Part shown: piece after piece, positions 35,201-48,900 of the stretch
How the letters are laid out: each line of letters opens with the position of its first letter
How positions within the stretch are numbered: the stretch's first letter is position 1
Source of the DNA: Schistocephalus solidus
Taxonomy: Eukaryota; Platyhelminthes; Cestoda; Diphyllobothriidea; Diphyllobothriidae
NCBI GenBank assembly: GCA_017591395.1
Contig: WEDG01002113.1
Span: forward strand, 1 to 64,000
DNA length: 64,000 bases
Reading direction: 5' to 3'
The notes under the pieces: generated by a model
Told to the model about the DNA's origin: nothing
Databases searched by the model: none
Seen by the model: only the letters and a program-made list of their open reading frames with translations
Made by a program: the position numbers and the translations under genes

Positions 35201-38200
35201 TTACTAGCCGCGCAGCGGCTAGGAACATAGGCAGATGAACATTGCCGACAAATACAAGAGAGACCGGAATAGCCATTTCTGAGTTCCCTTAGCTATCGGT
35301 GAGTGTTTATCAACGAATGCAGTCAATATTCCCGATCGAAACACATGGATCACCCCTGGTGACAAGTTTGAATTTGGTTTGAAATATTCGACCATCCAGG
35401 AAATTTACCTTTAACGGGATATCTGTCTACTAAACGCCCTCACGGCTCGTGGGCAGTACAAATTCGTTTCTATACCGGACTTGCGTGGGAAATCCAATGT
35501 TCTTCTGACCGCTTCTCTGTCAAAAGCACCGGTGGAGTCGTTTTCCTCATATCGTTTATCCGGTTAAACAGTCGTTTTATACCTATAAAAACGTTATTCA
35601 TTCAATAATGGTAGTCGGATAAATGCTATTGGGCGAAATGACCGCTGAGCGTAGGAATTAAACTCGGGGACCTAGACTGTGAGGCGGGTGTCATCACCAC
35701 TAGACCACTTACGCGCGGTAGCCGAGCGTCTTAAATGCGAAAATGGCGCGCGCTCCCGACTTTGAACTGGGGAGCTCGCAAGTAGTAAGCCGCCGTGCTA
35801 ACCGTCACACCACGTCCGTGCGACCGCACGTTCACTCTAAAAGCCTAGTAAATACTCTACAAGAGACTTATGTAGAAAACTCATGCAATGGCTGTCAAGC
35901 GATTGCCTCTACGTTGAAGCAACTAGAGGAAGAAGGTAAAAAGTTGAAGGAAATTATTCACAGGACTCTTGCTTCAAAGGATTAACCAACGTTAGCCATG
36001 CAAACGTTTACTCGGAGTAGAGCGAGGGCCATCCTGCAAAATGAGTCACCAGAAAGGAGGACAGTGATAGGTAAGACATCTGTAAACAATAGTCCAATAG
36101 CACTTCGCGAATTGCAAAAGAATCAGAAGAAAACCGCACGTACTGCCACAATGAAAGGTTACCAGAGGCCAAAGGTGTATATACAAGACTCGCCCATCAA
36201 GCAAATGCAAGTGCAAAATGAAATTGATAAAGGTATATTGACAGAAGAAGTAAAAGGAATGCAACAGATAACGATCACTGCCGACAACCCTCAGACATTA
36301 TACGCATTTTCAGAGGCTAACTTAGAGGTGAAGTCAACCAGCGCAATGCCTTATAGCAGTGTACCCAGGGCGAAATAAGCTACCATTACGCAGAGCAGAG
36401 TTGAAGCCCCAGTTAAGAAAGCTTCAACTTTGAAAAGGTTAGGTACTCCACAGAGCCCTATGAGTGAAGGCACTTTAGATCGAGCACAATAGATAATCAT
36501 GCATTATGCTTTACCTATAACAGCAGACGAGTTGCACGGAGAAAAACCCACCAATAGCACAGCCATCTCCTCCTTGCCAGTTCACTTCAACAGAGCCAGA
36601 GTATCACTGGATGAAAATCATGCTGCTGGAAACGGTAGAGTACCCGGTAAGAGTGACCGCATCATAATCCAGGGTCCCTTAGAGACCCCCGCTAACACCC
36701 CCAAGGAACGAATTGCCGTCGACTTAGAACAATTCCAGGAACTCATCAACGAAATGCTGCAACGATCAGAGGAAATATTCACCCCGCAGACACGACCACG
36801 ACACCTCAACGCCGTCCTAGGTGGCAAGGAACAAGCGAAATTAATCCTTCTCAGGCGTTTTTGACTGAAGCATTTACAGAAGTGTGTTTCTTCAGCCGGA
36901 TTACTCCTCCACCGAACGAATAAAGCGTCGCGAACTAGTCCTGGAATTGAGAACACGGCGCACCAATGGAGAACAGAACCTGATAATCTATGAAGATCAG
37001 GTAGTAAAACGACTCGCTGCCCCACTGTGGATCAAACTGGTTCGTATGACCGCACAGCTACTCCAGTAGACTGGAGCGGGCTAAAATGGATCTCGCCTGA
37101 ACTCGAAGCTGACACTCATGTACGCTAACGCGCAAAGCCTCTTACCAAAAATGGATGTGAGAATCCATATTTGTGACCTGCTTGCAGACGTTAACTCAAT
37201 AACAGAAACCTGGTTGTCGGAACAGGTTGGCGACATGCAGCTTGCACTTCCTGGATTCCAACTGTTTCGCAAAGACAGGGAAAATCGAAGGGGTGGAGGC
37301 ATAGCAACATTCGTAAAGAATAAATTGCATGCTTCAGAAAAAACGTCTAATTTGACTTATACAGAAGCAGGATGGTTGACCGTAATAGCAACGGTTTCTC
37401 AAAGCCTCGATATCTTAACGGTGTATCGACCCCCGGAAACAACCAGGAAGCTGATGCCCAATTGCTGGATGAGCTCAAGGTATTTGCTACGCGGCCGAAT
37501 ACTTTCCTCGTTAGGGACGTTAATGTACCGACAATTGACTGGAACTCCGCCTCCGCCGACTGCTCTGAAACAGCATTTGATCAGCAGCTTCTGTGCACAA
37601 CTGGCAATTTACTTCTTACCCAACACGCCTTGTTTCCAATGAGGGTTCACGAGGGACAGCAGATGAACTGCCTCAACCTCGTGTTCACTAGGTCGCCTGA
37701 AAGCATCGACGTTGTTAATTGTTTAACTCATGTGGGAATACACATTATTCTCTTTTCCGGCTCAACCGCTTGATCTTCGAACAAATATTTGACGGGGGGA
37801 TTTCGAACAGATGAAAAATTATTGGGCTATCCATATTCTCCAACGATATCGACGAGGCTTGGGGTCAATTCAACGACGCAGTACACAACCTCATTTCTAA
37901 CCAGGGTCCAAGCATGCAAAGAAGGCTAACAAACAGACCTCGCTGGTTGACTCCATCTTTAAAAAAGGAAGTTAACGAGAAGAGGAAACTATGGAAAAGA
38001 TCTTGCATTGATAAGACACTGGAATCCCTCAACAGCTACACTTTGCAAAGAAACCGAGTCAAAATTCTCATCGCCACTTATCGACGAGTCTTCGAAGAGG
38101 AGCTGTTGAACCGTGCCATGGTTAATCCCAAAGTCCTTTACAGTTACACAAGGCAGAGTACGCGAAACAAGGATCCAATCCCACTACTGCAGACTGTCAA

Positions 38201-41200
38201 GGACGCGCACATCTCAGAGGACAGGGATAAGGCCGAACATCTTTCTTAGTTCTTACGGTCCGCCGTGACAAGAGAACCTGGATTTTTCTCATCCACTTGT
38301 GAAGACGAGGTAATGTCTACTATGGAAACAGTCCGCTTCACCGAAGCAGTCATTAAGGAAGAGTTGCTAAGCCTGAAAGAGTCGACCCCTGCAGACCCCG
38401 ATGCAAGCTCGGCCAAACTGCTGAAGGAGCCAGCTTCGGGAATGGCCAAACCGCTAGCCTTACTATTCCAGGCATCTTTTGCTACTGGGTGTCTACTCTC
38501 TGATTGGAAGACCGCAACTATCACTCAACTTTTCAAAAATGGAAGCCGAGCTTCTGCAAATAATTATAGACCGGTGAGCCTTACCTACATTTGTTTCGAA
38601 ACATGGAGAAAATAATCAAGAAAGTGTTGATGCAGTTCCTCGAGCAGAATCAACTTCTCTCCGATGCCCAACACGGCTTTCGCAGTGGTAGGTCTTGTCT
38701 TCCGAACCTACACTTCTCCCTTGAACGCTGAACCAAAGCACGTAACGAAGGAAAAATGGTGCATGCCATCTACATCGACTTCCAAAAGGCCTTCCAGAGT
38801 TCCTCCCTAACGTCTTCTGCATAAACTGCGTAGCGTAGGAGTTCGTGGTAACTGTCTTGCATGAATCCAGAACCTTTGACTGGACGGTCCCAAAGAGCGC
38901 AAGTCAGACGCCAGCAGTCCTCAGAAATCACCGTTGTGAGTAGTGTCCCACAGGGCTCAGTTTTAGGCCCCACAGTATTCCTTGTTTTCATCAATGCTTG
39001 TGATAGGGCCTTGACTGTGATGTCCTTCTGTTCGCTGACGACATAAAACTATGGAAAATGGTTGACAATATGGCAGATGAAGGCCATCTGTAGCTGAACT
39101 AGAACAGTCTTGAGGACTGGTCAAAGCGCTGGCTTATGCCGCTGGATGTTAGTTAGTGCAATTTTCTTCAAATTGGCCGCTGTGGAGCCTCCAGTCCGAG
39201 AATTTACTTTCTAAGTGGTATACAATTGCAACCAAATGACAGTCAGAAGGACTTGGATTTGTAGATTACATCGTCACTTAAATCAACACTGAACTGTACG
39301 AAGGCGGCCAAGTCAGCAATGTCTGCTTTGCAACGCATCGGGTTTACCTTTATGGGATTCGACAAAAACAATTTCTCCAAAATATTTGGAAGCTTCGTGC
39401 GGCCGCACCTAGAATGTGCCATACACGCATGGGGACCTTGGACGGTCAAGGATAGTGCCGACTTAGAGAAGGTCCAGAGGCGGGCGACAAAAATAACCAA
39501 AGGCCTGCGATCGCTAACCTATGAAAACAGACTATCAACCCTCAAACTATTTCCTTTTTACTACAGGCAACTACGAGGGGATCGCATACTAACCTTTTGC
39601 ATTATGAATGGCTTGGACTGTTGCTTTATTCCCAATTATTTTTCACTCTGCTTAACACGCCCACCTTGCGAGGTCACTCTTTAAACCTACGCATAGGTAA
39701 AGCAAAGATTGATGAACGCAAGTACTTCTTCAATAACAGAGTGGTTGCAGCGTGGAACGCTCTGCCCTCAGATGTTGTCCTCTCTACCACCGTGAATTCC
39801 TTTAAGCGCAAACTCGAAGCTTATCAACCCCATTATAGTTAAATTGCATGTAATTATACTACTCATAATAAATGAGTAGCCCTTTAAGTGTATTTTGTAG
39901 ACTAAAGCCTGCGAACGCTAACCTATGAAAACAGACTATAATGCCTCAAACTATTTCCTTTGTACTACAGGCAACTACGAGGGGATCGCATACTAACCTT
40001 TTGCATTATGAATGGCTAGGACTGTTGCTTTATTCCCAATATTTTTTTCACTCTGACTAACACGCCCACCTTGCAAGGTCACCCTTTAAAACTACGGACA
40101 GGTAGAGCAAGGGTCGATGGACGCAAGTACTTCTTCAGTAACAGAGTGGTTGAAGCGTGGAACGCTCTGCCCACAGACGCAAATTCCTTTAGGCGCAAAC
40201 TCGATGCTCATCCAACCTCCTAGTTTAATGGCATGAAATTATATTACTCACAATACTTGAGTAGTTTTTTTAAGTGTATTTTGTCGACTAGCCGACGGCT
40301 GTTTGTTTTTCCCATGTCATTATGGAAACGTCTTTTTAATTTTCCTTATGCATCAATGTTTTTTTTAGCCAAGTTGTAACCAATAGGGAGCTCAAAGGCG
40401 TTCGCCTATCGTTCCCTTAATAAAACTGAAACCGACAAGCCAACGAGACCGTGGCTCAATGGTTAGAGCATTGGGCTTCTGGTCAGCAGGTCGCCGGTTG
40501 GAGCCTCGGATGGTGCAACACTTAGGGTTGGATATAACTAGCCGATGGCGGCTAATTGACCATAAATTGCCATTCCAGTCTCCCTTGTCTTTGCCGGCAA
40601 TGGTCATCTAATCGAGGTCGTTAAAAGGAAGCATTCGATATAGCTTCCGTTGTTAGGCCCATGCCTCAAACCCTAGCGATCGAAAGGGTAAACGGTTTAT
40701 AATGTGTATATACATCTGGGAACTGACCTTAAGAGCAGGAGGATGAAAGACGAAATGCTCTTATCTCCCGATTATTGCGCTCAAGAATTAAATTGATCCT
40801 TCACCTTCTCTAAAAACAAGCGCGCATCGCTGTTACCTTCAGGGTTTGTCATCAAGTACGGGGGTCAAAAATATGGCTGGAGTTTAAGGCGGCGCCGGTA
40901 TAATGACTGGATTCTCGGTGCTACACGGAGTGTTAGTCACCCACGAGTCAATCAAGACACAAAGGCATCAGTGCTTGTGTACCGGCTGAAATGCAGTTCC
41001 GGGTAAAGAAGTCACATCAGAGAAGGCATGACGCACGAGCACAAACCGCTTGTGCAGAGATTGAATCCGCACCGCCTACACGTTCCACAATGGCGCTCGT
41101 GAGTGGAGGTGATGCCCACCAGGCGTGACCCGCAGGCCAGACGCACAGCTGACGGACGGTTGGCCTGCGAATTTGCGTCACTACTTGATTGCATCCCACA

Positions 41201-44200
41201 TCAGACAACTGACCGGCTCGGATGGTGGTCTGATTGTGGTGGTGGGGGAGAGAGTGAGGTCAACAGCTCAGCGCATTTTCCTCACTATAAACAATCTGAA
41301 GCGCTTGAAACTATCACGGTGCGCTAAAAGCCGTGGCTTAGAAGATTGCCAACTGACGGGATAACTTGGACCGCGTGGTCAGCCCAATGTGTGTTTTGTG
41401 TTTTGTGAGAGTCAGGCTGCAATGACTCCTTCTTCATGTGGCCTTTATGGCACTCCCACTCCATGGGATCCGAGCCAGGTGTGTTGGTACGCCCAGGGGT
41501 GGCTCCGGCCGCGCCAGCCACCTGCGTCCTCTCCCGCCTCTGGTCTTCTTGCCTCTGCTAGCACCGAGCTCAGGTGCGGGAGCAGGAGACAGTGCGGTAG
41601 CTGCAGCGCAAGGCTACTATCACTTAAAACCAGTTCACGCGCAAGACACCGTCCCTGCACCACCTGGTGTGGAGCATACAGTGGACCTCGTCGAAATCGA
41701 CGGTCTAACTGTCATCACTTGATTGCATCTTAGAGAGTGAAAAATAACTGGTGCTACGTGCCCAGAGGTGCCAATGAACATCAGAAGACAACTCAGCGTG
41801 CAGGCTTTTGAAATTGAGCCGCCATCTTTTCTGCTCTCCATTCGAATGTAAATCCTCTTATAGGTATGTCGGTTGGCCTATTTCGCCCATTATATACCTA
41901 ATTTTAACCCTATTTGTTTATTCGAAAGACAAAATTGAGGTCATCAGCGCACGACGCTGGCACCGTTTTGAAAGAAGTCCAATTTGATCGATATTTTGAA
42001 ACGCATTCAAGGACGATTCTTCATGATGTCAATGTATGCATTCTTCGGCCATTCGTTTGTGATCTTCCAGTGTTCTGTGGTTTGTGTGTCCAACCTTATT
42101 CACGGTGAATGGAGGAAATTTTTTCCTGAAATTTTTGGAATTTCACTTTCAAAATAAAGCCTAACTCTCTCTCTCTCTCTCTCGCTCTCTAACCCCAGCG
42201 ATATAGTAAACAGGCGCAGTAGGAGAGGTCTATTGGGATTGCCCAGGTTTTGCAATTTTTACAGGATGCAGCAGCTAGGCCAGTACAAGCGGTAGCTGCC
42301 GGCGAAAACGAGAGGAGACCAAATCCGACCGGCCTCGAATTTTGGCGAGCTCTCCCCTGTGCAAAAAGCGTCTCGGAAGCCGTTAGCCGCCTTCTAACAC
42401 CCCTTGGGGTTGCAGTTGCACAGCAACCAGGAGACAAGCAATGAGGCCAAATGACCCACTGCCGCGGCAAGAAACAGCTGGGATCGTTTACCGGGTCTGG
42501 TGCACTTGTGGGCAAAGCGATCCTGTCTCCTTCCTCACGCTTATTTCCCGGAACTCGCCACTTCGCCTCTCTAAGGCACAGTAATGCGTGAAAAAGAGGT
42601 GGGCTGCACGCGGAGCCAAATGAATCGCCCAATCCTGGAATACGGCCGGCCGGAATCACCATTTTCAAAAGTCAAACTTCCCCAAATAGACATGGCCCCA
42701 AGGGAGGCTGCCCATATGGGCGTCTATAGTGAGTTCTGGTGTCCACTAGACTTGCAAGACAGAGCCCACCAACTGATTGGTTAGGCGCTTTGGATTCCGT
42801 TTGAACAATGAAAGGTGGTGGTGGTGGTGGTGGTGGTGGGGAGGGGGAGTTACATAACTGCGTCCGCACGAGGGTGGGTTGGCAAAAATGAGGGGGGGGG
42901 GAGAGAGGGGGTTGCAATGGAGCACGCCTTACCAGAGATCTTCCTGGTCACCCGGAGAGCAGCCGACAACCAACTTCCGAATAAACAGCTTCTCATGCAC
43001 CCGTAGATCCGGATGAAAGTAGGCGATCATAGAGTATGCGGCGGTCAACATCAGGAGGTAGGCGATGGGACGATTGTGGCATCGATTTCGCCGCATTTTT
43101 TGCACTACCTTGTTCAGACGAATGACCAGAGCGCCGAAAATGCCCTAGGTAGGGGATTATTGGAACCATTAAGGTACGGTTAGGACTGCAGCTAGGTTCA
43201 AGTTGCAATCTTAGTGAGAGAAAAGCGGCCCATAAGAACCGAACGCCCCCTCCACCTCCCCTCAGTCAGGACTTCCTGTACGGCTTCAAAGCATTTAATA
43301 GTTTTTATTTTCAGAAGAAGAAGAGGTGATCAACGGAACATAGTGTTTATTAGCCTGATGTTTCGGGTTCTCTCTCGAACCCATCATCGTATTCCAACAT
43401 AGCAGCTTCAAGGGTCCAGAAGTTGTTGAGCCCTTACAGGAATCTATTCAGCTTGACGGGTCAGTGGAAGTGATCCTTGCCAGCAGTAGCAAATAAAACC
43501 GGAGTAATAAGCATTGCCTTTGAAGACTCTTCGAAGACGTACGGTAAATGCTGACAATCAGAAGCGGCCGGTTAACCTAAATTTCATTGATCAGTCTTCA
43601 GGACGCATTGGTGAAAAGTTAGTTAAGTTGCTGTAAGGTTCAAAGACCGCGTCATTGTGAGAAAAGGATAGGTAAGGACTGCTTGTGCGAACCCCCTAAC
43701 CCGTCAACGAATGCTAACCCGAGAGTTCGACCGTCGATTCTGACGAAGTCAACCATGTGCTCCACAGTATGACAGCATTAACCCAAAAGAACACAAGGGA
43801 TAGGGGTAAGACTAGGAATCTGTTGGCGTATAGGTACGTGTGGAGTGGTAAGAGCGTATTGCGGTCTACTTGGATGCGAAAAAACCACCTCTTTTGACAT
43901 TTGAAGGTGGCTAACAAGTTACCACCATTTAAACTGTTGTACCCCACTTATCGATTGTGTCCATTATGAGGTTCTTACGTTGGCGGTTAGGGGGATCGTG
44001 CAACCATTCGTTGCCAAACGATAAACTAAAGGGGGTAACGAAATGAGGCGCAGAACTGCTGCACCATGTTGGGCAAAAAGAAGAGGTTCTCTGACAGTAG
44101 GTTTTCAATGGCTTTGGTCGTCACAGGGCTGCGAATGTCCAATCCGCGAAACTTGTTAGACAAGGTGCGCTGTAAAGGAACGCTGCGACTGGGCTGGCAG

Positions 44201-45904
44201 TTTCAACGATCAAGTTATCTCTTCGTCATTTGGCAACCTCTCCAACCCCAGCCACTAAGGCACCATGATTCGTCAAAAGTGTATCAAATTGGATTTTAGT
44301 AAGAAAATGCTGCGTCCCACTAGGTCTTCTCGTTGTCATAATGCTTTGGAGGAAAAAACACCAATGTTTAGACTAGGCAGGACGTCTGGTGAGGCACAAC
44401 ACCTCCGTCTTATGTGTACGGAGGTGCGTACCGACGCACGCGGGTTAGTGACTAACAATGCGACCGCACCTGCTAGGCCTACAGCAAGTCACGTGGCTTT
44501 ATTCAGTCAGCTAGGTCGACGTGATTCAGGTTCGGCTCCACTACTGTCAGTGCAGATGACCATGATTGTAATAATGACCATTACGAGAATGCTGACAAAG
44601 ATGGTGATGATGATGGTGGTGATAGTGATCCTCCCAGTGATGGCAACTATTACTAGCAAGGTTAACGCCAGAGTGCAGAGTTGAAGGTGGCTAATTCACT
44701 CCAAGAATGCCCAACGCCGAAAGTTCCATCGACCAATGCAACCATCAGTTCAACCGTAGCCAGCGACAAAGTCTACCGTGGGCGCAGGACGGTAAATTAT
44801 AATGTTGGCAGGCTTGCGCAGCAGCCACAGCACTCTCGCCTTCTTCATCCACCTGGGTCTGATGGCTGACAAGGCTGAACGGCTCATCTACGCGTGCCAC
44901 ACATGGCCTCATCCGCATACGATGGACCATGCTTCCAAAGAACAAAGTGGGCGGCTCCGATTCCATGAGAGTGACATAGGGGCTTCATTCAGAGGGAACT
45001 ACTGTAGCCTGCCTCTAAATCTTGCGAAGACCGATTTGGTGACTGAAAAGAAGACCAACGCGGCCCTGCGAGTCACAAAAGGCGAATCTGATTAGCTAGT
45101 TCACAGCTTAAACTAACGTGCTTATTTGTGCACACCTTCTCAAAGATCAGTGCAAAAACGGTCGGAAAGCTTAGCAAACTATATTTTTGTTCGCAATAAT
45201 CAGGGTTACTTTTCTGAAGTTAGTGGTTGAGTGACTTACACCAAGAATGCCCAGCGAAGCGAAAGGGATGAGTTCCAGAAAATGCCAGCTTGTATCGTGA
45301 TCCACAGAAAACATGATGAAATGATCGTCACCGAAGGGGTTAAGTACACGAGCTACGTAGGCCGCGGCCAGGGCACAGAAGAAAGATCTGAAGAGGGTCT
45401 TCATGGGGAAGTAGAAGCTAGCAACTTCCAGGGAGAAGAGGACACCACCGATCGGAGCTCCGAAACAGGCGCCGATGCCGGCAGCGACAGCGGCTGAGAT
45501 CAACTATGCGAGAAAAAAGCAATTACTAAGAACAATAGGAGACAAATATTCTTGAGAATTGGCATAGTGCGCACTGCTGGAGGACGATGCAGCGTTTGGT
45601 GGGAAATGGATGCAAATGCTTACAAACTTTTGAAGATTTTTCAACAATAAGAAGTTGAACAAACTGAAAAAGTTTGAAAATAACTATCTTGACAAGTTAA
45701 GCATCTGGGTTCTACAGATTGTCACAGCTCACATATTGTTTGAAACGCTGCCTGTTTTTCCATAGTTATAAAAGGATTTCATTCTATTGGACAGGCACGT
45801 CCGCTATCATACAACATCGGATATTACTACGCATGATTACAAGTAGTATTATTAGAAGTAATAGCAGTAGTAGGTGATGTTGTAGTAGAAGTAGTAGTAT
45901 TAGC

Positions 45905-45968
<64 letters not shown>

Positions 45969-48900
45969 ATATAAGCGGTAGTATCAGCGTAGTAGGAGAA
46001 GTAAAATTATTAGAAGTAGTAGTAGCAGCAGCAGTACCAGTAGTGGCGGTAGTAGTAGTATTAGCAGTAGTAATAGTGGTAGTAGTATTATTAGTAATAG
46101 CAGTAGTAGCAGTATTAGCAGTATAAGTAGTGGTGGCAGAATTATTATCGGTAGTAACGGTAGTAGTAGTATCGGTAGTAATAGCAGTAGCAGTAGTATT
46201 AGTAGAAGTGGTGGCAGTAGTAGTATCGGTAGAAGTGGTAGCCTTAGTATTAGCAGTATAACTAGTGATTGTAGTCGTATTATTAGCAGTAATAGTAGTG
46301 GTAGTATTAGTAGTAGTAGCAGTAGTAGTATCGGTAGTAATAGCAGTAGAAGTAGTGATAGTAGAATTAGTAGAAGTACTGGTGACAGTAGTAGTGGCAG
46401 TAATAGCAGTAGTGGTATAAGCAGTAGCAGTAGTGATATAAGAAGAAGTGTAGTGGTGGCAGTAGTAGTAGCGGTAGTAGTGAAAGTATTATTAACAGTA
46501 GAAGAAGTGGTGGTAGCAGTAGTATTAGTAAAAGATGTAGTAGTAGCATTGGCAGCAGAATTGATAGTGGTGTCGGTAGTAATAGCAGTACAATTAGTAT
46601 TGGTAGTAGTATTAGCAGTAGAAGTGGTAGTAGTAGTAGTAGAAGTATCGGTTTTTAATATCAGTAGTATTAGTAGCAGTGGTTGTAGTAGTAACATTAG
46701 CAGTAGTAATAGTATTAGTAGTAGTAGTGGTATTAGTATTGGAAGTAGTGGTAGTAGTATTAGTAGTAGCGGTCGAAGTAGTAGTAGTCGTAGTAGTAGT
46801 AGTAGTGATAGCGCGGTAAATATGTCCGCAAAAAAATTAAAACGGGTCTGAGTCATAGTCCAAGGCAAGAGAAGTATGAACTTTCAGATAAAACGAAGCA
46901 CAAGTTGGATTTTTCAAAATTAGCCAATGTCCTACCTTCAACCGCTGAGTCTGTGAGGCTCTAATAAGTTTACCAGTAACCGGTTTTTGCAAACCCGTTC
47001 TGTTATGCATTTCGTTCAAACCCTGTGATGATTGGTCCCAGACGTGAGCGACTGTCGTCGAGGTCAGCCGAGGACAGTTAATGGACTCAGGGTGCAGAAT
47101 GCAGTAGGTCACATTACTTGTGACCTTTATGGCACTCCTACTCACTTAGGATCCGAGAAGACCCGCTTCCCTCTGGTTGTATGAAATTCCGGTTAACGAG
47201 TGTGTTGACTAGTAGTGGGCATCGTGGCATTGCGTCCAAACCCTGTTCATTTGTCCGCAGGACTACGACGTGAGCGATTGCCTGGACTGTCGTCGAGGTC
47301 AGACGAGGACGATATTCATGCACGCACTCCCTTCTACCCCTACGTACTGAAACATGCATTGAGCACCTTCCTCGGTTTCAGGTGGCCTGGCTCTGTGCAG
47401 CCAGTAGATTGGCGTTTATTAATTCATTTAGTGCATGCACAACACCACATGGGCGCCAGTCCGGAAAGAACAGAATGCACTGTCTGCCCAAACCCTGTGT
47501 TGCTGAGAAAGGCCATTGAATAGTTTAAAAAATCAGCCATTCGATAAGAAAACTGCTTAGGGCCACGAGCGGGTGAACCTGTTGGGGATGAACAGGTGGA
47601 ACCGACAAAGACAAGGCAGACTGGGATGGCCATTTCTGGCTTATTAGCCGTCATCAGCCAGCCATACCCAACCCCAGGTGTGGATCACCCGAGATTCGGA
47701 CCCGCGAGCTTTGTTCATTGAGTCAAACGCTTTACCAATGAGCCACGGGCCCGTTGTTTTGCCGGTTGCGATCGGGAATAGTAAATGTGAAAGTTTGGTG
47801 TTCACCGATCTGGTTAAGGAAAACGTATGTTCCGCTGTGCCTTGGAGCTCACTTTAGGGGCCTCACGGGCAGTCGCATAGCGACTTGAGAAAAATGTTGA
47901 TAAGATGGAACCGACAAAGACAAGGGAGACCGGAATGGCCATTTCTGGCTTATTACCGTCAAAACCAATCCCAGGTGTAGATCACCTGGGATTCGAACGC
48001 AGAGGACAACGGGCCAGTGGCTCAATGGTAGACTGTTACACTTAATTACTAAAGGTTCCGGCTTCGAATCTCAGGTGATCCACATCCAGTAGTGGATTAC
48101 GACGTGCAAACTCACAAATCAAGTTAAAGGACATGCTCGCCCTGGGGCTTAATCTCGAACTCTCGTAGGCAGTCGCATAGCCTGAGGAAAACAGTACGCC
48201 GTACTTCGTAGACGCCTTTGTAAGTAGACGAGAAAATGGCTCCATTCAGACAGCAGGTTGCCGAAAAGCCACTTGAGAAAGATAATTTCGGCCCAATTCA
48301 GAGAAATTAAACTTTGTTTTGTTCCTGTTTAATCGAGATACTAGACTTTTCGGTAAGGACGCCCACAATACATGTGGCTTTGCGCAAAATTCCGGGAAAA
48401 TTATGGTAAGGATTAAGGTGAGGGCTAGGGCTAAGTAAAGGGTTAGGCTCCGGATGGGCTAAGGGATTAAGGTTTGGGTTCGTGTTAACTGTAGGGGTTT
48501 AGGTTTAGGGTAGGGCAAGGGTTAAGATTAAGGTGATAGGTTAGTTTGATGTTAGACACGAATATATTTACGCTTCCCTAAATTTGCCACAGTGCAGCTT
48601 ATTTTAAGCGGGCGGGGCGGTTCCTATTCCCGGGTCCTGTTTACGCGGCCAGACAAGACATCTGTACAGAATTTTTCCCAAGCAAAAAAGCAAAGAGAAA
48701 TGTCCGTGTTAAAAACCTGCGATCAGCTGCCTCAAGGGTGATGACGTGTTAAACGTGATCAAGCAACGGTTCCAATACATGATTTAACGGACATCGCCTC
48801 GAAATTGATGGCTAAGAAAGATGTCCTGTCTGTGCGCGTCTAGCTAAATTGTACCTTTGAGTTAACATGTGGCGGTGGATGGAAGGAAGTTGGACACACG

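Larger units (their letters stand above)
35830..39900 (+). mobile_element. CR1-like non-LTR retrotransposon (LINE), broken
   Basis: An element in sense with the plus strand, antisense to the CLC gene, filling intron f-g. Order: ORF1-like frames, endonuclease, reverse transcriptase, CR1-type C-terminus, short 3' UTR. Stops and frameshifts interrupt every part, so it cannot be active. The 5' limit is uncertain. Confidence 0.88.

Noticed and set aside
45984..46868. 294-codon Leu-rich open frame and other poly-Leu, poly-Val, poly-Thr frames at 28.1-28.7, 29.1-29.7 and 45.9-46.9 kb
   Set aside because: They are translations of TAG/CTA trinucleotide arrays. Both strands are open because the repeat rarely makes stops in those frames.
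48405..48545. True telomere or chromosome end
   Set aside because: Units are heavily diverged, short, and inside an intron.
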